Shown: positions 24,504 through 34,171 of the stretch, piece after piece
Numbering within the stretch: position 1 is the stretch's first letter
Layout: the number at the start of each line of letters is the position of its first letter
Assembly: GCA_046331225.1 (NCBI GenBank)
Contig: JAXLRF010000002.1
Coordinates: 124,001-188,000 of the forward strand
DNA length: 64,000 nucleotides
Origin: VFMC01 sp046331225
GTDB lineage: Bacteria > Actinomycetota > Acidimicrobiia > Acidimicrobiales > Ilumatobacteraceae
Direction: 5' to 3'
Made by a program: the position numbers and the translations under genes
Notes under the pieces: generated by a model
Seen by the model: the letters and a program-made list of their open reading frames with translations, nothing else
Told to the model about the DNA's origin: nothing
The model's database searches: none

Positions 24504-24620
24504 GTCGGCCGAGTGTACGGATCGACCGGGCACCACGCCGCCGCACCCTCGTGCCGGCTCGGACACGAGATCACGAGGACATGACGCCACCCGGCGCCGC
24601 GCGCTCGGCAGACTGGCGCC

Positions 24621-25244
24621 GTGTCCGCCCCTGCCGTCCACACCTCTGCTCGACGCGCCCTCGTGGCGGCTGGGATCGCCCTCGGCGTGCTGTTGCCGAC
24701 CGCGTGCTCAGGAGACGACGACGCCGGCACCGCAGCCTCGACCACCGCGCTCGTCCCGCTGGTCACCCCGGTCGCCGCTGCCACCACGGCCGTCGCCACG
24801 GTCCCCGGCACCACGCTGCCGCCCGCCACCACGAGCTCCACCTCCACCACCACGACCACGACCCTGCCGCCCACCACCACGACGACGTTCCCGTTCGTCA
24901 ACCAGGGCGCGGCCGTGATCGTCGCCAACGCGGCGGGACTGCCCGGTGCCGCCACCGAGATCAGCGACCAACTCGCGGCCTACGGCTTCACGATGCTGCC
25001 GCCCACCAACGGCGCGGGGCCCGAGGAGGAGATCGACATCACCCGCATCTACGCCCGCCCCGAGCCCGAGGTGCAGGCGGTCGCCCTCTCGGTGGCGCGG
25101 GTGATGGGTGAACTGCCGGTCGAACGGATGCCGACGCCGGCACCGATCGACGGCGCGACCGACGGTCTCGGGGGCGCCACGATCCTGGTGATGCTCGGCA
25201 AGGACCTCGCCGGCAAGGAACTCCCGGGCCCGCCGGGAGTGTGA
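24621..25244 (+). CDS. Lipoprotein with Thr-rich linker and LytR C-terminal domain
   Basis: A 207-residue secreted lipoprotein. A signal peptide ends in a lipobox LLPTAC (Cys ~29). Residues ~37-88 form a low-complexity Thr/Pro/Val linker with runs of Thr (STSTTTTTTLPPTTTTT). The C-terminal domain from about 95 (AAVIVANAAGLPGAATEISDQLAAYGFTMLPP) matches the LytR_C fold that follows LCP ligase domains. Here it stands alone with no catalytic LCP domain. It is probably anchored on the outer face of the membrane and may bind wall polymers. Start GTG 24621. Confidence 0.8.
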   Translation: MSAPAVHTSARRALVAAGIALGVLLPTACSGDDDAGTAASTTALVPLVTPVAAATTAVATVPGTTLPPATTSSTSTTTTTTLPPTTTTTFPFVNQGAAVIVANAAGLPGAATEISDQLAAYGFTMLPPTNGAGPEEEIDITRIYARPEPEVQAVALSVARVMGELPVERMPTPAPIDGATDGLGGATILVMLGKDLAGKELPGPPGV

Positions 25245-25287
25245 CCCCCGGCGAGGGTCGACGAGGACGACGACGCGTCGAGCCCGG

Positions 25288-25935
25288 TCAGTCGACGTTG
25301 GTGGCGACCGGCAGGCCGTGCAGGTGCGCGGTGTCGCCGTAGCGGCGCAGCGACCAGCGGTTGGGCCGCACCAGCTCGAGCTCGGTGATCGAGGTGTTGA
25401 GCGTGTTGATGTTGAACCCGCCCGTCGGTGCGGCCTTCAGCGCCTGCCGCAGCACGGCATCGATCACCCCGCCGTGGCAGGCGACGAAGATCGTCGCCCC
25501 GGCATGTGTGTCGGCCAGACGGCGCACCGTGCTGCCGACCCGGAAGTGGAACGCGGCCAGCGTCTCGCCACCCGGGAAGGTGACGCCGAACGGGTCTTCC
25601 TCCCACGAGCCGGTGCCGAACCGGTCGACGAAGTCGGCCATCGTCATCCCGTCGCACTCCTGGCCCGGATCGTGCTCGTTGAAACCCGGCTCGACCACGA
25701 TCTCGGGCGAACCGAACGCCGCCGACACGATCTCGGCCGTCTGGCGGGCACGCGGGAACTCGCTCGACAGCACCAGGTCGGGCACGAACTCCGGTGCCGC
25801 CGACCAGCGGTCGCGCAACGCCTCGGCCTGCCGCACACCCAGCGGCGACAGGCCGCTGCAGGTACGGAAGCCGCCGATGACCCGGGCGACCGTACTGTTG
25901 GATTCTCCATGTCGGACGTAGACGAAGCGAGTCAC
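25288..25935 (-). CDS. Histidine phosphatase family protein
   Basis: A 215-residue phosphoglycerate mutase-like phosphatase. The catalytic His is in VYVRHGESN near residue 9, with the second Arg in FPRARQTAE, the acid in FNEHDPG and the second His in FVACHGGVID. The family dephosphorylates sugars, nucleotides or phospho-amino acids; the substrate is unknown. Start GTG 25935 is divergent from purL, with 68 bp between the two starts. Confidence 0.87.
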   Translation of the reverse strand: MTRFVYVRHGESNSTVARVIGGFRTCSGLSPLGVRQAEALRDRWSAAPEFVPDLVLSSEFPRARQTAEIVSAAFGSPEIVVEPGFNEHDPGQECDGMTMADFVDRFGTGSWEEDPFGVTFPGGETLAAFHFRVGSTVRRLADTHAGATIFVACHGGVIDAVLRQALKAAPTGGFNINTLNTSITELELVRPNRWSLRRYGDTAHLHGLPVATNVD

Positions 25936-25990
25936 AAGGGGGGCACCTTACTTTTCGTTCATCCGGGACCGGCGGCACCGAGCCCCGCCA

Positions 25991-26003
25991 TAGCTTCGCG
26001 GGA
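25991..26003 (+). promoter_or_regulatory. Leaderless promoter of the pur operon
   Basis: A TAGCTT hexamer (25991-25996) ends 7 nt before the GTG of purL at 26004, so the pur mRNA should start at its first codon. No PurR-like or guanine-riboswitch sequence was recognised in the 68-bp gap shared with the phosphatase gene. Confidence 0.55.
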
Positions 26004-28850
26004 GTGCGAGACGCAGGGTCCGGAGACGCAGGAACGGTCGACCGGCTCACGGTGACGAGCGTCGATCCCGACCCGCGCAGCGCTCCGCTCGTGGCCTCGG
26101 CACGACTGCTCGGGTTCTCCGATGTCACCTCGATCGAGGTGGCCGACGTGTACTTCGTGGCCACCGACGGGCCGCTCGATCCCGCAGCGCGCCAGCGTCT
26201 CGAGCGGGTGCTCGTCGACCCGTTGTTGCAGACCGGCGTCTGGGGTGACCCGCCCGCGCCCACCACCGGCACGGCCGTCGAGGCCGCGCTGCTGCCGGGC
26301 GTCACCGACAGCGTCGCCACCGCCGTGCTCGAGGCAGCCGGCACGCTCGACGTGTCCGTCACCGCAGCTGCCACCGGCCGCCGATTCGTGGTGCACACCG
26401 CCGACGGCCGAGCCCTCGACGACGACGAGCGCGACCGCATCGCCACCCGTCTGCTCTCGAACGCGGTGATCGAGCGTGTCGCCGCCGGCACCATCGACCC
26501 CGCCTTCGCCCACGCCTCGACGCCGGCCCCGGTCGAACTGGTCGAGGTGCGCGGCCTCGGCGACGACGCGCTGGCCGCGCTCAACCGCGAACGCGGCATG
26601 GCACTCGACCCGGCCGAGCTGCGCGTGATCGCCGACTGGTTCGAGCGGGAAGGCCGTGCCCCCACCGACGTCGAGCTCGAGACGCTCGCGCAGACCTGGA
26701 GCGAGCACTGCGCCCACAAGACGTTCCGGGCGCGAGTGATGCTGCCTGACGGCACCGAGCGCCCGTCGCTGCTGCACCAGCTGCGCGACGCCACGGAACG
26801 CATCGACGCCCCGTTCGTGCGCAGCGCCTTCGTCGGCAACGCCGGGATCGTCTCGTTCTCGCCGGGCACCACCGTCGCGATCAAGGCCGAGACGCACAAC
26901 CATCCCTCGGCCATCGAGCCCTTCGGCGGTGCCAACACCGGTGTCGGCGGTGTGATCCGCGACATCATGGGCGCCGGGCACCACCCGATCGCCTGCACCG
27001 ACGTGCTGTGCTTCGGCCCGAGCGACCTGCCCCACGCGCAGGTGCCGCCCGGCGTGATCCACCCGCAGCTCGTGCGTGACGGCGTGGTCGCCGGCGTGGC
27101 CGACTACGGCAACAAGATCGGCCTGCCCACCGTGGCCGGTGCCGTGCTGTACGACCCGGGCTACACCGCCAACCCGCTGGTGTTCTGTGGTTGCATCGGT
27201 GTGGGGCTCGACACACCGCCGCTCACCGGACCGCACCCCGGCGACCTCGTCGTGGTGCTCGGCGGCCGCACCGGTCGCGACGGTCTGCGCGGCGCCACGT
27301 TCTCGAGCGCCACGATGGACGCCACCACCGGCGACGTCGCCGGCGCGAGCGTGCAGATCGGTGACCCGATCACCGAGAAGCTGCTGATCGACCTGCTGCG
27401 CGACGCAGGCGGGTGCTGGTCGGCGATCACCGACTGCGGTGCGGGCGGCCTGTCGTCGGCGATCGGCGAGATGGCCGAGGTGACCGGCGCCGACGTCGAC
27501 CTCGCGCTCGCCCCGCTCAAGTACCCCGGCCTCGCGCCGTGGGAGATCTGGCTGAGCGAGGCGCAGGAGCGCATGGTGGTGGCCGTGCCGCCCGAGCGTC
27601 TCGACGAGCTGGCCCGTCAGGCACGTCGCCACGGGGTCGAGCTCACGTCGCTCGGCCGGTTCACCGGCGACGGCGTGCTGCGCGTGCGTCACGGCGATCA
27701 ACTGGTGCTCGAGCTCGACACCGGGTTCCTGCACGACGGCCGGCCCGCACGCAGCCTGCCGGCCGAGCTGCCGACCCCGCGCCGCAACGGCGCGGTCCCC
27801 CGCTGCGACGACCTCGCCGGCGCGCTGCTCGCGCTGCTCGCACATCCGAACATCGCGTCGAAGGAGGCGGTGATCCGCCGCTACGACCACGAGATCCTCG
27901 GCACCACCGTCGTGCGTCCGTTGGTCGGTGTGGATCGTGACGCCCCCGCCGACGGTGTGGTGCTCGCCGAGCCGTCGAGCACGGTCGGCATCGCCATCGG
28001 CCACGGCGTGAACCCGTGGTACGGCGTGGCCGACTGCGAGCGCATGGCGGCGGCCGTGGTGGACGAGGCGATGCGCAACGTCGTGGCCGTCGGTGCCGAT
28101 CCGTCGCACGTCGCCCTGATGGACAACTTCTCGTGGGGCGACCCGCGACGCCCGTCGACCTTCGGCGAGCTGGTGGTCACCGTCGAGGCGATCTGCGCCG
28201 CCTCGCTCGCCCACGGGGCCCCCTTCATCAGCGGCAAGGACTCGCTCAACAACGAGTACCTCGGCGCCGACGGCGAACGCCACAGCGTGCCGCCCACCCT
28301 GGTGATCACCGCCGTGGCACACGTGCCCGACGCCGACGCCGTGGTGACGCCGGACCTGAAGGCGGCCGGCAACACGCTGGTGCTGGTGGGTGACACCGCA
28401 GCCGAGTTCGGTGGTAGCCACCTCGGCGCCGTGCTCGGCGGCTTCGACGACCCACGTGACGGCACCGCGCCCGACGTGTCGCCCCGTGCTCCCGAGCGCT
28501 ACCGACGCCTGCACGCCGCGCTGATCACCGGCCGCGTGCGCAGCTGCCACGACCTCAGCGAAGGCGGCCTCGCCGTGGCCCTGGCCGAGATGGCGATCGG
28601 TGGACGGCTCGGTGTCGAGCTCGACTCGCTCCCCCACCCCGACCCGGTGGTCGCACTGTTCGCCGAGAGCACCGGCCGCTTCGTGTGCGAGCTGGCCGCC
28701 GACGACGTCGACTGGTTGTCGCAGCAGCTCGGCGAACCGGTGCACCTGCTCGGCACGGTGGTCGACGACGCGACGCTGCGGCTCGGTCCGTGCACGGTGA
28801 CCCTGGCCGACGCCGCCGCTGCGTTCGGCCCCACCGGAGGTGCCCGATGA
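26004..28850 (+). CDS. purL: Phosphoribosylformylglycinamidine synthase, PurS-PurL-type fusion
   Basis: A 948-residue FGAM synthase that uses ATP and PurQ-supplied ammonia in the fourth step of purine synthesis. Residues ~1-190 match the N-terminal (PurS-like) part of large-type PurL (ADVYFVATDGPLDPAARQRLERVLVDPLL, LPGVTDSVATAVL); then LETLAQTWSEHCAHKTFRARV; and AETHNHPSAIEPFGGANTGVGGVIRDIMGAG. The protein ends without a glutaminase domain, which is the separate PurQ downstream. No separate purS was seen. Length lies between the small (~740) and large (~1,290) types. It overlaps purQ by 4 bp (ATGA). Confidence 0.92.
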   Translation: MRDAGSGDAGTVDRLTVTSVDPDPRSAPLVASARLLGFSDVTSIEVADVYFVATDGPLDPAARQRLERVLVDPLLQTGVWGDPPAPTTGTAVEAALLPGVTDSVATAVLEAAGTLDVSVTAAATGRRFVVHTADGRALDDDERDRIATRLLSNAVIERVAAGTIDPAFAHASTPAPVELVEVRGLGDDALAALNRERGMALDPAELRVIADWFEREGRAPTDVELETLAQTWSEHCAHKTFRARVMLPDGTERPSLLHQLRDATERIDAPFVRSAFVGNAGIVSFSPGTTVAIKAETHNHPSAIEPFGGANTGVGGVIRDIMGAGHHPIACTDVLCFGPSDLPHAQVPPGVIHPQLVRDGVVAGVADYGNKIGLPTVAGAVLYDPGYTANPLVFCGCIGVGLDTPPLTGPHPGDLVVVLGGRTGRDGLRGATFSSATMDATTGDVAGASVQIGDPITEKLLIDLLRDAGGCWSAITDCGAGGLSSAIGEMAEVTGADVDLALAPLKYPGLAPWEIWLSEAQERMVVAVPPERLDELARQARRHGVELTSLGRFTGDGVLRVRHGDQLVLELDTGFLHDGRPARSLPAELPTPRRNGAVPRCDDLAGALLALLAHPNIASKEAVIRRYDHEILGTTVVRPLVGVDRDAPADGVVLAEPSSTVGIAIGHGVNPWYGVADCERMAAAVVDEAMRNVVAVGADPSHVALMDNFSWGDPRRPSTFGELVVTVEAICAASLAHGAPFISGKDSLNNEYLGADGERHSVPPTLVITAVAHVPDADAVVTPDLKAAGNTLVLVGDTAAEFGGSHLGAVLGGFDDPRDGTAPDVSPRAPERYRRLHAALITGRVRSCHDLSEGGLAVALAEMAIGGRLGVELDSLPHPDPVVALFAESTGRFVCELAADDVDWLSQQLGEPVHLLGTVVDDATLRLGPCTVTLADAAAAFGPTGGAR

Positions 28851-29551
28851 GACCCCGTGCTCTGGTCCTGCAGGCCCCCGGTACCAACCGCGATCACGAC
28901 GCCGTGTTCGCGCTCGAGCACGCCGGCGCCGACGCGCACATCGCCTCGATGCTCGACCTGGCCGACGACATGACGCCGCTGCGCACCGCGCAACTCGTGG
29001 TGGTGGCCGGCGGCTTCAGCCACGCCGACGCGCTCGGCGCCGGCCGCGTGTTCGCGCTCGGTGTCGAGCACGGCATCGGCGACCAGCTGCGCGAGCTGGT
29101 CGAAGCAGGCCGACCCGTGGTGGGCATCTGCAACGGCTTCCAGACCCTGGTGCGCGCCGGCCTGCTGCCGGGTGCGCTCGGCCACAATGCCGGCGGCGGG
29201 TTCCAGTGCGAGTGGGTGACCCTCGAGCCGCAGCCGAGCGTGTGCGTGTGGACGCAGGGCATCGAGCCGATCGACTGCCCGATCGCCCACGGCGAGGGCC
29301 GCTACGTGCACCCCGACGTCGCGTCGCTCGACGCCGCCGGGCAGGTGGCACTCCGATATCGCGACAACCCCAACGGTTCGGTGGCCGACATCGCCGGCGT
29401 GTGCGACGCCAGCGGTGTGGTGCTCGGGCTGATGCCGCACCCCGAGAACCACGTCATCGCGCGCCAGCACCCGCACCACGTGCGCGGCGGGGGCGGCGGG
29501 CTCGGCCTGCAGCTCTTCCAGCGTGGGGTCGACCATGCGAGGAGCGTGTGA
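28847..29551 (+). CDS. purQ: FGAM synthase glutaminase subunit
   Basis: A 234-residue class-I glutamine amidotransferase that produces ammonia for PurL. Catalytic Cys in VVGICNGFQTLVRAGLLPG (about residue 97); the His-Glu pair in LMPHPENHVI; the N-terminus has APGTNRDHDA, typical of PurQ (PGxNxD). It overlaps purL by 4 bp and purC by 1 bp (TGATG). It belongs to the purL-Q-C-F-DM operon. Confidence 0.95.
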   Translation: MRPRALVLQAPGTNRDHDAVFALEHAGADAHIASMLDLADDMTPLRTAQLVVVAGGFSHADALGAGRVFALGVEHGIGDQLRELVEAGRPVVGICNGFQTLVRAGLLPGALGHNAGGGFQCEWVTLEPQPSVCVWTQGIEPIDCPIAHGEGRYVHPDVASLDAAGQVALRYRDNPNGSVADIAGVCDASGVVLGLMPHPENHVIARQHPHHVRGGGGGLGLQLFQRGVDHARSV

Positions 29552-30525
29552 TGGACGTGCTCGACGACATCGACCTGCCGCTGCCCGATCGACGCGCCGG
29601 CAAGGTGCGGGTGTCGTACGAGCTGTCGCCGACCGAGCGGCTGTTCGTCACCACCGACCGGCTCTCGGCCTTCGACCGGATCATCGCCTGCGTGCCGAAC
29701 AAGGGCCAGGTGCTCAACCAACTGGCCGCGTGGTGGTTCGAGCACACACGCGACCTCGTCGCCAACCACCTGCTGTCGGTGCCCGACCCCAACGTCACCA
29801 TCGGTCGCGCGGCCCACCCGCTGCAGGTCGAGGTGGTCGTGCGTGGGTACATCACCGGCGTGACCTCCACGTCGCTGTGGCGCCAGTACGCCGACGGCGC
29901 GCGCACGATCTACGGCTACGACTTCCCCGACGGCCTCCGCAAGAACACCGCCCTGCCGCAGGCGATCGTGACGCCCACCACCAAGGCGCACGACGGTGGC
30001 CACGACGAGCCGATCAGCTGCGCCGACGTGGTGCGCGAGGGCATCGTCGAACACGAGCTGTGGGAGCGGGTGCAGGCCGCGGCGCTCGCCGTGTTCGCCC
30101 GCGGCCAGCAGGCTGCCGAGCGCGCCGGGCTGATCCTGGCCGACACCAAGTACGAGTTCGGTCTCGCCGTCGACACGGGCGAGCTGCTGCTGATCGACGA
30201 GGTGCACACGCCCGATTCGTCGCGCTACTGGGTGGCCGACGGCTACGAGGAACGTCTGGCCGCGGGCGACGAGCCCGAGAGCCTCGACAAGGAGCTCGTG
30301 CGTCGGGCCCTGATCGAGCTCGGCTACGCAGGCGACGGCGATCCGCCGGTGCTGCCCGCCGACGTGGTCGCCGCCGCCTCGAGCCGCTACGCGTCGGCGT
30401 ACGAGCGGCTGACCGGCCAGCCGTTCGTGCCGGGCGATCGCCCGATCGCCGAGCGGATCGCCCGCAACCTCGCCCCCCATCTCGCGCGCGCCGCCGAGCG
30501 CGCCGGCCACGGAGACCCCGCATGA
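29551..30525 (+). CDS. purC: SAICAR synthase
   Basis: A 324-residue phosphoribosylaminoimidazole-succinocarboxamide synthase, which ligates aspartate to CAIR with ATP. Signatures: GKVRVSYELS near the start, SAFDRIIACVPNKGQVLNQLAAWWF, VEVVVRGYITGVTSTSLWRQY and LILADTKYEFGL...LLLIDEVHTPDSSRYW. It is longer than the ~240-residue bacterial form, being of the yeast Ade1-like type common in actinobacteria. The 1-bp overlap with purQ and the 4-bp overlap with purF imply translational coupling. Confidence 0.95.
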   Translation: MDVLDDIDLPLPDRRAGKVRVSYELSPTERLFVTTDRLSAFDRIIACVPNKGQVLNQLAAWWFEHTRDLVANHLLSVPDPNVTIGRAAHPLQVEVVVRGYITGVTSTSLWRQYADGARTIYGYDFPDGLRKNTALPQAIVTPTTKAHDGGHDEPISCADVVREGIVEHELWERVQAAALAVFARGQQAAERAGLILADTKYEFGLAVDTGELLLIDEVHTPDSSRYWVADGYEERLAAGDEPESLDKELVRRALIELGYAGDGDPPVLPADVVAAASSRYASAYERLTGQPFVPGDRPIAERIARNLAPHLARAAERAGHGDPA

Positions 30526-31988
30526 CCCGCTCCATCCCGCTCCTCGTCGAGCAGCCCGTCGCACCGCATGCCGACGACGACCACCCGCACGACGAGTGCG
30601 GCGTGTTCGGCGTGTCGACACCGCACGGCGAAGGCGTCGCGCAGACCACGTTCTTCGGGCTGTTCGCCCTGCAGCACCGAGGCCAGGAGGCCGCCGGCAT
30701 CGCCGTGAGCGACGGCAGTCGCGCCCGCCTGCACAAGGATGCCGGCCTGGTCGCGAACGTCTTCACGCCCGAGACTCTCGCTCCGCTCACCGGCTACCAC
30801 GCGATCGGCCACACCCGCTACAGCACCACCGGTGCCAATGCCGTGCGCAACGTGCAGCCGTTCCTGGTGGAGACGATGCACGGCCCGCTCGCCCTGGCCC
30901 ACAACGGCAACCTGGTCAACGCCCCCGCGTTGCGCGAGGAGCTGTTGTCGAAGGGCTTCGGCCTCACCGCCACCAGCGACACCGAGGTGATGACGCTCAT
31001 GCTCGCAGCGGCCGGCGGCCGCACGTGGGAGGAGCGCGTCGAGCGCACCCTGCCCGCGTGGAAGGGCGCCTACTCGATCGTGATCCTCGCGTCGGACCGC
31101 GTGATCGCCGTGCGCGACCCGTGGGGCTTCCGCCCGATGAGCGTCGGCCGTCTGCCGCACGGTGGCTGGGCCGTCGCGTCGGAGACCTGCGCGCTCAACA
31201 CCCTCGGCTGTGTCGACATCGACGAGGTGCAGCCCGGCGAGATCGTCACCCTGCGCGGCGCCGAGATCCAACGGCGCCACGCGCTCGCCGCGTCGTCGAC
31301 CGGTGCGCGCTGCACGTTCGAGTTCGTGTACTTCAGCCGTCCCGACAGCGTGTGGGCGGGGCGCAACATGCACCACGTGCGCCAGCGGCTCGGTGAGGAG
31401 CTCGCGTCCGAGCACGGTGTGCCGGCCGACGTCGTCATCCCGGTGCCCGACAGCAGCATCCCTGCAGCGATCGGCTACAGCCGTGCGAGCGGCATCCCGC
31501 ACAACGACGGCCTCATCAAGAACCGCTACATCGGCCGCACGTTCATCGAGCCGACGCAGGACCTGCGCGAGCGCGGCGTGGCGCTCAAGTTCAACGCCCT
31601 CGCCGAGAACCTCGCCGGCAAGCGCGTGGTGATGATCGACGACTCGCTGGTGCGGGGCACCACGGCCGGTCCACTGGTGAAGCTCATCCGCGACGCCGGC
31701 GCCACCGAGGTGCACCTGCGCATCACCTGCCCGCCGATCACCAATCCGTGTCACTTCGGTGTCGACATGGGCCACGACGACGACCTGATGGCGGCACGAC
31801 TGACCGTCGAGGAGATGCGCGAACACATCGGTGCCGACTCGCTCGCGTTCTTGTCGCTCGACGGGATGATGCGGGCGATCGCCGGCGAGCCGACGAGCGG
31901 CTTCTGCGACGGATGCTTCACCGGCCGCTACCCGATCGAGGTGAGCCAGGCCCAACCCAAGCTGGGCTTCGAGGGGGTGCTCGCCTGA
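30522..31988 (+). CDS. purF: Amidophosphoribosyltransferase
   Basis: A 488-residue enzyme of the first committed step, making phosphoribosylamine from PRPP and glutamine. The N-terminal nucleophile is Cys26 in DECGVFG, so a 25-residue propeptide must be removed. The PRPP loop is VVMIDDSLVRGTT near 370. Cysteines in GARCTFEF, ITCPPITNPC and FCDGCF match the 4Fe-4S-binding type of PurF (Bacillus class). It overlaps purC by 4 bp and the purD-purM gene by 1 bp. Confidence 0.95.
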   Translation: MTRSIPLLVEQPVAPHADDDHPHDECGVFGVSTPHGEGVAQTTFFGLFALQHRGQEAAGIAVSDGSRARLHKDAGLVANVFTPETLAPLTGYHAIGHTRYSTTGANAVRNVQPFLVETMHGPLALAHNGNLVNAPALREELLSKGFGLTATSDTEVMTLMLAAAGGRTWEERVERTLPAWKGAYSIVILASDRVIAVRDPWGFRPMSVGRLPHGGWAVASETCALNTLGCVDIDEVQPGEIVTLRGAEIQRRHALAASSTGARCTFEFVYFSRPDSVWAGRNMHHVRQRLGEELASEHGVPADVVIPVPDSSIPAAIGYSRASGIPHNDGLIKNRYIGRTFIEPTQDLRERGVALKFNALAENLAGKRVVMIDDSLVRGTTAGPLVKLIRDAGATEVHLRITCPPITNPCHFGVDMGHDDDLMAARLTVEEMREHIGADSLAFLSLDGMMRAIAGEPTSGFCDGCFTGRYPIEVSQAQPKLGFEGVLA

Positions 31989-34171
31989 TGCGCGTGCTCG
32001 TCGTCGGCACCGGTGGCCGCGAGGCCGCGATCGCCTGGGCGTGCGCGCAGCACGGCCACGAGGTGCGCACCGAGGACGCGTTCGACGCCGGCCGTGACGG
32101 CGACGTCGACCTGGTGATCGTCGGCCCCGAGGCCGCGTTGGTCGCCGGCGCCGCCGACGCCTGTGCCGCCGCGGGCGTGCCGTGCTTCGGCCCCACCCAG
32201 TCGCTGGTGCGGCTCGAGAGCTCGAAGGGGTTCACCCGCGCGCTCGCGCAGCAGCTCGGTCTGGCCTCGCCGCGCTTCTTCCGCACCGACGACGCACACG
32301 CGGCGATCGACTGGTGGCGCGAGCTCGAGGCACCGGTGGTGGTGAAGCTCGACGGACTGGCCGCGGGCAAGGGCGTGATCGTGCCGTCGACACCTGCCGA
32401 GACCGACGAGGCGATCCGCACGCTCGCCCAGCAGGGCCCGATCGTGCTGGAGGAGCGCCTCACCGGTCCCGAGTGCAGCCTGCTCGTGCTGTGCGACGGT
32501 CGCACCGCCAAGCCCCTGCCGATCGCGCAGGACCACAAGCGCATCTTCGAGGGCGACGCCGGTCCCAACACCGGCGGCATGGGCGCGTACGCGCCGGCAC
32601 CGACCGGGTACGACGCCGACGAGCTGACCAAGGCGTTCGTGCAGCCGGTGCTCGACCACTTCGCCGCCAAGGGCGAGCCGTACGTGGGTGTGCTGTACGC
32701 GGGGCTCATGCTCACGCCCGACGGGCCGAAGCTGCTCGAGTTCAACTGCCGGTTCGGCGACCCCGAGGCGCAGGCCGTGCTGCCGCTGCTGCAGAGCGAC
32801 CTGGCGCAGCTCGCGCTCGCCTGCTGCGAGGGTCGGCTCGACACCGTCGACGTGGTGATCCGGCCCGGCTCGGCGTGCACCGTCGTCGCCGCGGCTGCGG
32901 GCTACCCGGACGCGCCGGTGAAGGGCGCCGTCATCAGCGGGCTCGATCCCACCACCGATGGGCAGGGCGATGCGCTCGTGTTCCCGGCGGGCACCGATGG
33001 TCAGGTGGTGACAGGCGGGCGCGTGCTCGCCGTCACCGGGCTCGGCGCCGACCTCGCCGCAGCCCGCGACGCGGCGTACGCGCGCATGGCCGGCATCTCG
33101 TTCGACGGCATGCAGGTGCGCCGCGACATCGGCTGGCGTGCCGTCGCAGCGACGCTCACCTCGTATGCAGCGGCCGGTGTCGACATCGACGAGGGCACAC
33201 GCGCCGTCGAGGGCATGAAGGCCGCCGTCGAGCGCACGCACACGCCCGCCGTACTCGCCGGCGTGGGCAGCTTCGGCGGTGCGTTCAGCGGCGCAGTCAT
33301 CAAGGCGATGGACGAGCCGGTACTCGTCGCCAGCACCGACGGTGTGGGCACCAAGGTCGAGCTCGCCGCACGCCTCGGCAAGTACAAGGGCGTCGGCATG
33401 GACATCGTCAACCACTGCATCGACGACGTGCTGGTGCAGGGTGCGGTGCCGCTGTTCTTCCTCGACTACATCGCCTCGAGCAAGCTCGACGCCACGCAGG
33501 TGGCCACGGTCGTCACCGGCATGGCCGAGGCGTGCGAGGCCAGCGGCTGCGTGCTGCTCGGCGGCGAGACCGCCGAGATGCCGGGCGTGTACGCCGAGGG
33601 GGCGTTCGACATCGCCGGCACGCTCGTCGGTGCGGTCGACCGGGCCGACCTGCTGCCCACGCCCGACGTGGCCGCGGGCGACGTGCTGATCGGCGTGGCC
33701 TCGAACGGGCCGCACACCAACGGCTACTCGCTGCTGCGAAAGATCTTCGCCTGGGTGCCGATGGACGCCACGCCGCCCGGGTTCGACGAGCCGCTCGGCG
33801 ACACGCTGCTCCGCCCGCACCGCAGCTACCTGCCGGTGCTCCGCCAGGCGCTCGCCGGCAAGAAGGTGAAGGCGCTCGCGCACATCACCGGAGGCGGCCT
33901 CCCCGAGAACCTGCCGCGCGTGCTCCCCGAGGGCGTGGGCGCCGAGATCCGGTTGGGCAGCTGGCCCGTGCCGCCGCTGTTCGACCTGGTGCGCCAGGTG
34001 TGCACCGACATGGACGACCACGAGCTGTACCGCACGCTCAACATGGGCATCGGCATGGTGATCGTGTGCGCGCCGGACGACGTCGCCGCAGTGCAGGCCT
34101 CGATCGACGAGCGCACCTGGGTGATCGGCGAGCTGGTCACCGGCGACCGCCAGGTGCACCTCCGCCGCTGA
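31988..34171 (+). CDS. purDM: Bifunctional GAR synthetase/AIR synthetase fusion
   Basis: A 727-residue protein that joins steps 2 and 5 of purine synthesis. Residues ~1-388 are PurD (MRVLVVGTGGREAAIAWAC, ATP-grasp with VVVKLDGLAAGKGVIV and FNCRFGDPEAQAVLP). Residues ~391-727 are PurM (SYAAAGVDIDEG, VASTDGVGTKVELAARLGKY, GCVLLGGETAEMPG, HITGGGLPENLPRVLP). One continuous frame spans both, with no stop or start at the junction (~33161). The order purD-purM recalls eukaryotic GARS-AIRS. The gene name is descriptive. It overlaps purF by 1 bp. Confidence 0.92.
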   Translation: MRVLVVGTGGREAAIAWACAQHGHEVRTEDAFDAGRDGDVDLVIVGPEAALVAGAADACAAAGVPCFGPTQSLVRLESSKGFTRALAQQLGLASPRFFRTDDAHAAIDWWRELEAPVVVKLDGLAAGKGVIVPSTPAETDEAIRTLAQQGPIVLEERLTGPECSLLVLCDGRTAKPLPIAQDHKRIFEGDAGPNTGGMGAYAPAPTGYDADELTKAFVQPVLDHFAAKGEPYVGVLYAGLMLTPDGPKLLEFNCRFGDPEAQAVLPLLQSDLAQLALACCEGRLDTVDVVIRPGSACTVVAAAAGYPDAPVKGAVISGLDPTTDGQGDALVFPAGTDGQVVTGGRVLAVTGLGADLAAARDAAYARMAGISFDGMQVRRDIGWRAVAATLTSYAAAGVDIDEGTRAVEGMKAAVERTHTPAVLAGVGSFGGAFSGAVIKAMDEPVLVASTDGVGTKVELAARLGKYKGVGMDIVNHCIDDVLVQGAVPLFFLDYIASSKLDATQVATVVTGMAEACEASGCVLLGGETAEMPGVYAEGAFDIAGTLVGAVDRADLLPTPDVAAGDVLIGVASNGPHTNGYSLLRKIFAWVPMDATPPGFDEPLGDTLLRPHRSYLPVLRQALAGKKVKALAHITGGGLPENLPRVLPEGVGAEIRLGSWPVPPLFDLVRQVCTDMDDHELYRTLNMGIGMVIVCAPDDVAAVQASIDERTWVIGELVTGDRQVHLRR

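Noticed and set aside
24840..24890. Short tandem repeats as a mobile or regulatory repeat
   Set aside because: They are Thr codons of the linker in the LytR_C lipoprotein, a coding low-complexity stretch.
28499..31955. Long antisense frames under purQ, purC and purF
   Set aside because: Each lies opposite an enzyme with full catalytic motifs; composition is Arg/His/Ala-rich, as expected of shadow frames.
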